The notes below the pieces were generated by a model. The model ran no database searches, was not told the DNA's origin, and was given only the letters and a program-made list of their open reading frames with translations. Shown here piece after piece: positions 6,400-9,854 of a stretch of DNA of 9,854 nt. The number at the start of each line of letters is the position of its first letter. Position 1 is the stretch's first letter. The position numbers were made by a program, and so were the translations under genes. This DNA comes from Dehalococcoidia bacterium (GTDB lineage: Bacteria > Chloroflexota > Dehalococcoidia > SZUA-161 > SpSt-899): contig JALPXT010000050.1 in NCBI GenBank assembly GCA_023271485.1, positions 1-9,854 on the forward strand, in the 5' to 3' direction.

Positions 6400-7305
6400 T
6401 TACGACACCTCAACGAATCCGGCATTCAGTTCTATCCTCAGGTATATCCGGTTCTGGGCATCTTCAAAGCCTGGCGAGATATAGTAATCGCCTCTCCTGG
6501 GAAAACGGGTCTCATCTATCTCGATGGCGCCTACGGTAACGTCGGCCTCAATTCGAGCAGCTACTCCATCGGGGATGGTTATCTCGATATTGGCGGCGTT
6601 GGCCTCGATAAACGCCCGCGTGACTGCCGCACCTGACGGCATCATGATCTCGCAGTTAGCGGCGTTCAGTTCCAGATCAAGCCGCGTCACCTTAAGATGG
6701 TAGAGATCGAGCTCCGCATTAACGGCATCCGATTGCACCTCGAGGGTCAGTGAAATGTCCTGAGTGAGCTCTACCTCCCACTCGGTCCACCCCGTCCCCA
6801 CCCTCCTCCAGGGCGGTCGGCGGTCCCAGGTGCTGTTCAGACGAAGGTTCCCCACCGTATCTTCGCGACGGAAATCCGCCGTTAAGCTGGCTCCTCGGGA
6901 GAGGGCCTCGACCAGATTCGGGGAGTCAGGTGGGAGAGCAGACAAGCGGAGATGTCCAGCCTGGAAATCCACCTCAACGACGGCCTCATGGAGATCGCCC
7001 CGGGGCTCTGAATGGGTGATGATGACTTCCTGACAGGGAGGCATCTGATATTGCCAGACAGCCACGCCCAAAAAGGCGCCCAGCACCACCAGCACCAGGA
7101 ACGTTGACAGCCAGGGCTTATGACGGCCGATGATGATATCAATCCCGATGATGATGAGTATCACCGGCCAGAATCTCCACAGCATCGCCCACAGTCCCCA
7201 GGGGAGGAGGTCAAAATTCTGCAAAAGGAGAACTACTCCCACGAAAACCAGAATGATGCCCCAGATGGAGATACGATGCTTCCTCGGCGATTTCGTTTCA
7301 CTCAT
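6400..7305 (-). CDS. Membrane-anchored LiaF / toast-rack-type protein
   Basis: A 301-residue protein. Residues 13-60 form a two-helix DUF5668/LiaF-like membrane domain (WGIILVFVGVVLLLQNFDLL, then WPVILIIIGIDIIIG). A third helix follows at about 66-84, then an extracytoplasmic beta-rich domain. The C-terminal half shows a 22-residue internal repeat: LELNAANCEIMMPSG (211-225) aligns with IEANAANIEITIPDG (233-247), with weaker copies before (near 187-202) and after (252-264). This is the pattern of beta-solenoid 'toast-rack' domains seen in LiaF and related envelope-stress proteins. The function here is not known; the inferred role is envelope stress sensing or regulation with the adjacent PspC protein. 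Its ATG lies inside the last codons of the PspC gene (8-base overlap), and GGAGAAGG gives a good ribosome-binding site. The GS-like gene begins 37 bases downstream. Confidence 0.82.
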   Translation of the reverse strand: MSETKSPRKHRISIWGIILVFVGVVLLLQNFDLLPWGLWAMLWRFWPVILIIIGIDIIIGRHKPWLSTFLVLVVLGAFLGVAVWQYQMPPCQEVIITHSEPRGDLHEAVVEVDFQAGHLRLSALPPDSPNLVEALSRGASLTADFRREDTVGNLRLNSTWDRRPPWRRVGTGWTEWEVELTQDISLTLEVQSDAVNAELDLYHLKVTRLDLELNAANCEIMMPSGAAVTRAFIEANAANIEITIPDGVAARIEADVTVGAIEIDETRFPRRGDYYISPGFEDAQNRIYLRIELNAGFVEVS

Positions 7306-7786
7306 GGCGCCTTCTCCAGGTCATCAGAATAAACAGCAAACCAGCGCCCACAAGTAATAGCGGCCACAGTTCACCCCAAGCGAACCACCAGAAGAAATTG
7401 AAGTTCGCTGCCAGGAAAATGAGGCCCCCCACGATCAGCGAAATGCCTATTAAGTGGCGCCACCGATGAGTCCCATCCTCTTCCTTGGCCTCCGCTTGCT
7501 CCTCGCCAAATGTGGAACATATCTCTTCTCCGAGTTCGCCGGCGGTCTTCTTGATCTCCTCCACATTCTCCCGCATCGTCTCCTTGGGGTCCGCCGTCTT
7601 TGAACCCTCCAGTGGAACGATGACAGCCATGATGATGTAGACCAGGATGCCTAGCCCGTTGGCAAAAGCCAGCAGAACCATGACCAGGCGGACCAGTGTC
7701 GGATCCACATTCAGGTGTTTGGCCAGCCCCCCGCACACCCCCCAGATCACCCGGTCGCTTCGACTGCGATACAGCCTTTTTTCCAT
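7298..7786 (-). CDS. PspC-domain membrane protein
   Basis: A 162-residue protein. Residues 3-60 are a full PspC domain: RLYRSRSDRVIWGVCGGLA (4-22), the VDPTLVRL motif (27-34), a membrane helix ending IIMAVIVPLE (51-60). A charged, Glu-rich helical linker follows (about 64-108). Residues 111-157 form a two-helix membrane segment (LIGISLIVGGLIFLAANFNF, then WPLLLVGAGLLFILM) of the same DUF5668-like type as the N-terminus of the next gene. Known background: PspC is a sensor and regulator of the phage-shock envelope-stress response in Proteobacteria; in other phyla the domain occurs in varied envelope proteins. The start at 7786 is well supported by AAGGAGG at 4-5 bases. It is the first gene of the minus-strand string, divergent from proS, and overlaps the toast-rack gene by 8 bases. 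Confidence 0.9.
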   Translation of the reverse strand: MEKRLYRSRSDRVIWGVCGGLAKHLNVDPTLVRLVMVLLAFANGLGILVYIIMAVIVPLEGSKTADPKETMRENVEEIKKTAGELGEEICSTFGEEQAEAKEEDGTHRWRHLIGISLIVGGLIFLAANFNFFWWFAWGELWPLLLVGAGLLFILMTWRRRHE

Positions 7787-7810
7787 AATTCCTCCTTGCA
7801 GGTTACGTTA

Positions 7811-7838
7811 AGCGTTTAGCAGTCAGCGATCAGCTGCG
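7811..7838 (-). repeat. Period-7 array (AGC-N4) in the pspC leader
   Basis: Four consecutive 7-base units on the plus strand: AGCGTTT, AGCAGTC, AGCGATC and AGCTGCG, followed by a degenerate AGGAGTG (7839-7845). In the pspC transcript sense the units read NNNNGCT. The array ends about 25 bases before the pspC start codon, upstream of AAGGAGG. It has the same triplet, period and placement as the array at 1161-1181. Confidence 0.7.
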
Positions 7839-7841
7839 AGG

Positions 7842-7865
7842 AGTGAAGGATTCCTTTCCTTCACT
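7842..7865. promoter_or_regulatory. 9-bp perfect inverted repeat, candidate operator
   Basis: AGTGAAGGA (7842-7850) and TCCTTCACT (7857-7865) are exact reverse complements separated by 6 bases (TTCCTT). No T-run follows on either side, so a terminator is unlikely. It lies next to -10-like hexamers on both strands, which fits an operator for a dimeric repressor. The regulator is unknown. Confidence 0.55.
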
Positions 7866-7903
7866 TATGATAGCCTATATCAAGCTATTTTTCCACTACC
7901 TTG

Positions 7904-7915
7904 AGGATGCATCCT
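7904..7915. repeat. 12-bp palindrome AGGATGCATCCT
   Basis: A perfect, spacer-free 12-base palindrome between the pspC and proS genes. It may be a small operator site; a chance palindrome of this length within a 236-base gap is unlikely but possible. Confidence 0.4.
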
Positions 7916-7932
7916 GATTGATCACTGGCCTG

Positions 7933-7965
7933 ACCCCCGATTTTCATTTAAGGCAATTCGGGGGT
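7933..7965. repeat. GC-rich inverted repeat upstream of proS
   Basis: ACCCCCGA (7933-7940) and TCGGGGGT (7958-7965) are exact complements around a 17-base spacer. If transcribed it would form a stable stem in a proS leader. If transcription starts at the -10 box just downstream, it would act only as DNA. No T-box consensus or T-run accompanies it. Confidence 0.45.
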
Positions 7966-7985
7966 AGAGAAACTTGTCTGAATCG

Positions 7986-7994
7986 TGCTATACT
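7986..7994 (+). promoter_or_regulatory. Extended -10 promoter element for proS
   Basis: TGCTATACT matches the extended -10 consensus TGnTATAAT with one mismatch. No good -35 is seen, which extended -10 promoters can tolerate. Initiation would fall near 8001, leaving a leader of about 20 bases before the ATG at 8023. This supports 8023 rather than upstream TTG or GTG starts. Confidence 0.5.
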
Positions 7995-8022
7995 TGTGAG
8001 CAGGCGTCGCCTCTTCGAAATC

Positions 8023-9726
8023 ATGCGTTTATCCACACTTTTCGGCAAGACCTTGCGGCAATCTCCAGCGGAGGCCGATTCCGTAAGTCATCAACTGCTT
8101 CTCAAAGCAGGGATGATCCATCAGGTGGCAGCGGGCGTTTATGCCTATCTGCCCCTGGGATGGCGTGTGCTGCGGAAGATCGAACAGATCATCCGGGAGG
8201 AAATGGACGCCGCCGGCGGCCAGGAGGTAATGCTGCCCGTGCTGCAGCCCTTCGAGATGTGGCAAGAGACCGGACGGGATCTGGCGTTTGGAAAATCCCT
8301 GTTCACCCTGACCGACCGGCGGGATCGTGATCTTTGCCTTGGTCCCACACATGAGGAGATCGTAACAGCCCTGGCCCGTTTGAATGTGCGAAGCTATCGA
8401 GATCTGCCGATGATGCCCTATCAGATACAGACCAAGTTCCGGGACGAACCGCGGCCCAGGGGAGGGTTGCTGCGCGTGCGCGAGTTCCACATGAAGGATC
8501 TCTACAGCCTGGATGTCAGCCAAGAAGCACTGGATCGAAGCTACCAGAAGATGGTCCGGGCGTATAATAATATCTATGCCCGCTGTGGGCTGCCGGTAGT
8601 CATGGTCGAGGCCGATAGCGGCGCCATAGGCGGCAAGGATTCCCACGAGTTCATCCTTCTTGCCGAGACCGGCGAGGATGAAGTGATCTATTGTGCGCAG
8701 TGCGGCTATGCCGCCAACGCGGATCGGGCTGCCTTCGCCAGGCCAGAGGTAGAGAACAAGGGGGAACCTCTGCCACTGGAAGAGGTATCTACGCCTGGGG
8801 TGAAGACCATCGAGGAGCTGGCGCGCTTCCTTGGGGTGCTAACAGGTCAAACGCTGAAGGCCGTTTTCTATGCTGCCGATGGAGAGGTTGTCTTCGTCGT
8901 CATCCGGGGAGATCTCGAGGTCAACGAGGTGAAGCTTAAGAACGCCCTGAAATGCATCGAGGTGCGTCTGGCCACGGAGGGGGAGGTGACCGGGGCGGGG
9001 TTGGTGGCTGGTTCGGCATCGCCGATAGGACTTTCGGGGATAAGGATCGTGGCCGACGACTCGATAGCCATGGGCGCTAACTTCGTCATCGGCGCCAACA
9101 AACCAGATGCACATCTCAAGAATGCCAACTACCCGCGCGACTTTAAGGTGGACATTATGACCGACATCGCCCTCGCCCAGGCGGGTTACAGATGCGTCGG
9201 ATGTGGGGCTGAACTCCTGTCAGAACGGGGCATCGAGGTAGGGCACCTGTTCAAGCTGGGGACTGTGTTCAGCGAGAAAATGGGGGCGTTTTACCTCGAT
9301 CAAGATGGGACAGAAAAGCCGATCGTCATGGGCTGCTATGGCATAGGGCTGGGGCGGCTTCTGGCGGCGGCCGTGGAACAGAATCACGACGAGAAAGGCA
9401 TAATCTGGCCGCTCTCGATCGCCCCGCATCAGGTTTACCTCTGCCCACTGAGCATTGACCGTGACGAGGTAGCAGAGGCTGCAGGAAAGCTCTATTCCGA
9501 GCTTCGAAAGGCCCGATTTGAAGTGCTCTTCGATGACCGGGAAGAATCTCCAGGGGTCAAGTTCAATGACGCCGATCTCCTCGGCATACCCATCAGGGTG
9601 GTGGTGAGCCCGCGAACATTGAAACAGGGCGCTGCCGAGGTTAAGCTTCGAGCTCAGCGCCAAATTGAGTTGGTTCCATTAGGGGACGTTGCGGAGAAAC
9701 TCAAAGCGATTCTTGCCTCTCGTTGA
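8023..9726 (+). CDS. proS: Prolyl-tRNA synthetase, bacterial type with editing domain
   Basis: A 567-residue class II aminoacyl-tRNA synthetase that charges tRNA-Pro in the cytoplasm, close in size to E. coli ProRS (572). Domains in order: N-terminal catalytic half from MRLSTLFGKTLR, with motif 1 around GWRVLRKIEQIIREEM (46-61), the TxE-type GPTHEE (107-112) and motif 2 FRDEPRPRGGLLRVREFHMKD (139-159); the inserted YbaK-like editing domain (about 224-400) with K279 (QTLKAVFY) and the GSASPIG loop (330-336); motif 3 GCYGIGLGRLLAAAVEQNHDE (437-457); and the anticodon-binding domain (about 465-567). K279 coincides in number with the lysine needed for Ala-tRNA-Pro editing in E. coli. Cys pairs CAQC (224-227) and CVGC (391-394) flank the insert and may bind zinc. 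The start was chosen by family length, the conserved N-terminus and the nearby -10 box; its Shine-Dalgarno sequence is poor. It is transcribed away from pspC. Confidence 0.97.
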   Translation: MRLSTLFGKTLRQSPAEADSVSHQLLLKAGMIHQVAAGVYAYLPLGWRVLRKIEQIIREEMDAAGGQEVMLPVLQPFEMWQETGRDLAFGKSLFTLTDRRDRDLCLGPTHEEIVTALARLNVRSYRDLPMMPYQIQTKFRDEPRPRGGLLRVREFHMKDLYSLDVSQEALDRSYQKMVRAYNNIYARCGLPVVMVEADSGAIGGKDSHEFILLAETGEDEVIYCAQCGYAANADRAAFARPEVENKGEPLPLEEVSTPGVKTIEELARFLGVLTGQTLKAVFYAADGEVVFVVIRGDLEVNEVKLKNALKCIEVRLATEGEVTGAGLVAGSASPIGLSGIRIVADDSIAMGANFVIGANKPDAHLKNANYPRDFKVDIMTDIALAQAGYRCVGCGAELLSERGIEVGHLFKLGTVFSEKMGAFYLDQDGTEKPIVMGCYGIGLGRLLAAAVEQNHDEKGIIWPLSIAPHQVYLCPLSIDRDEVAEAAGKLYSELRKARFEVLFDDREESPGVKFNDADLLGIPIRVVVSPRTLKQGAAEVKLRAQRQIELVPLGDVAEKLKAILASR

Positions 9727-9770
9727 ATGTAACCACCCTTGCCTGAGTCTGCCTCTACTTCAGCTCCTGG

Positions 9771-9799
9771 TAGTGCCTCCCTGATTGGTCATAGTGCCT
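9771..9799 (+). repeat. Direct repeat TAGTGCCT, 21 bases apart
   Basis: Two exact copies of TAGTGCCT at 9771-9778 and 9792-9799. They are short and may be coincidental; a related TGTGCCTC occurs in the hairpin arm at 9840-9847. Confidence 0.35.
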
Positions 9800-9813
9800 A
9801 TCAAAGGATAGCC

Positions 9814-9848
9814 CGAGGCATAGGAATTTCAAAGATTCCTGTGCCTCG
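9814..9848 (+). repeat. Long hairpin downstream of proS
   Basis: Arms CGAGGCA (9814-9820) with TGCCTCG (9842-9848), and AGGAAT (9822-9827) with ATTCCT (9835-9840), are joined by a T9821-G9841 position that pairs as U-G in plus-strand RNA. T9828-G9834 and T9829-A9833 extend it to about 16 pairs with a CAA loop. On the other strand both wobble positions become A-C mismatches, so the stem favours plus-strand RNA. No T-run follows, so it is not a standard intrinsic terminator. It may be a proS 3' stem or the leader of a downstream gene. Confidence 0.55.
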
Positions 9849-9854
9849 TAAAGG

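Larger units (their letters stand above)
7787..8022. promoter_or_regulatory. Divergent intergenic region between pspC and proS
   Basis: This 236-base gap has no credible gene. It holds, from left to right, the pspC ribosome-binding site, a period-7 array, a 9-bp inverted repeat, a 12-bp palindrome, a GC-rich inverted repeat and an extended -10 box facing proS. Between the inverted repeat and the palindrome, TTATGATA supplies a -10-like hexamer on each strand (TATGAT 7866-7871 plus, TATCAT 7872-7867 minus), each one mismatch from TATAAT. Neither has a convincing -35. Confidence 0.6.
9727..9854. other. Non-coding tail after proS
   Basis: No open reading frame is supported here. It contains a direct repeat, a small stem (CTATC 9798-9802 with GATAG 9807-9811) and a long hairpin near the right edge. 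The next gene, if any, lies outside the window. Confidence 0.6.

Noticed and set aside
7918..8022. Upstream extension of ProRS from a TTG at 7918 (602 residues)
   Set aside because: The 35 extra residues have no ProRS homology by eye, run through the GC-rich inverted repeat and the extended -10 box, and give a longer-than-usual protein. The family N-terminus starts at 8023.
7787..8022. T-box riboswitch or other known leader for proS
   Set aside because: I looked for the conserved T-box sequence and an antiterminator with a T-run and found neither; only isolated inverted repeats are present.
8029..8646. Minus-strand reading frame of 205 codons inside proS
   Set aside because: It is antisense to the strongly conserved ProRS catalytic core and has no recognisable family; treated as a shadow.
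9814..9848. Rho-independent terminator for proS
   Set aside because: The stem is strong, but the bases after it (TAAAGG) lack a T-run, so a standard intrinsic terminator is not supported.
1..9854. CRISPR array, tRNA, rRNA, insertion sequence or attachment site
   Set aside because: No regularly spaced long repeats, cloverleaf-like sequence, rRNA signatures, transposase motifs or terminal inverted repeats were seen on either strand.

Overview
The window is bacterial chromosomal DNA and most resembles a Chloroflexota genome, probably Dehalococcoidia-like. That placement is an inference from family content: a DUF2851 protein, a PspC plus 'toast-rack' membrane pair, a NatA/NatB-type ABC exporter and a bacterial ProRS with an inserted editing domain. 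No rRNA or other phylogenetic marker is present to confirm it. Genes are tightly packed, several pairs overlap, and many have good Shine-Dalgarno sequences. No mobile element, CRISPR array, tRNA or rRNA was found.

Layout. Nine genes lie head to tail on the minus strand. In transcription order they are: a PspC-domain protein (7786-7298), a membrane-anchored LiaF/toast-rack protein (7305-6400), a divergent glutamine synthetase-family enzyme (6362-4857), an ABC ATPase with an extra N-terminal membrane helix (4830-3754), its ABC-2 permease (3757-2546), a DUF2851 protein (2510-1203), a Trm112-like zinc protein (1141-959), a PilV/GspI-like minor prepilin (885-475) and a PilW/GspJ-like minor prepilin (from 478, running off the left edge). 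One gene is on the plus strand: prolyl-tRNA synthetase (8023-9726). A 236-base divergent intergenic region separates it from pspC.

How the genes relate. The PspC/toast-rack pair and the exporter look like cell-envelope functions. The two prepilins are the start of a type IV pilus or type II secretion-like minor pilin set. The glutamine synthetase-like gene is clearly AT-richer than its neighbours (about 47% GC over seven hand-counted 60-base lines, against about 60-65% in lines of flanking genes) and may be a later arrival. DUF2851 and Trm112 have no obvious link to the envelope genes.

Non-coding structure is the most unusual part. A period-7 array with the invariant triplet AGC (GCT in the minus-strand transcript) lies just upstream of the ribosome-binding sites of two unrelated genes, trm112 and pspC. 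The pspC-proS region also holds a 9-bp inverted repeat, a 12-bp palindrome, a GC-rich hairpin and an extended -10 promoter. A long hairpin lies downstream of proS, and its G-U pairs form only in a plus-strand transcript. I did not find a clear-cut new multi-gene system. The best leads are the heptameric leader arrays, the divergent glutamine synthetase, the membrane-anchored ABC ATPase and the nuclease-like motif pattern of the DUF2851 protein.
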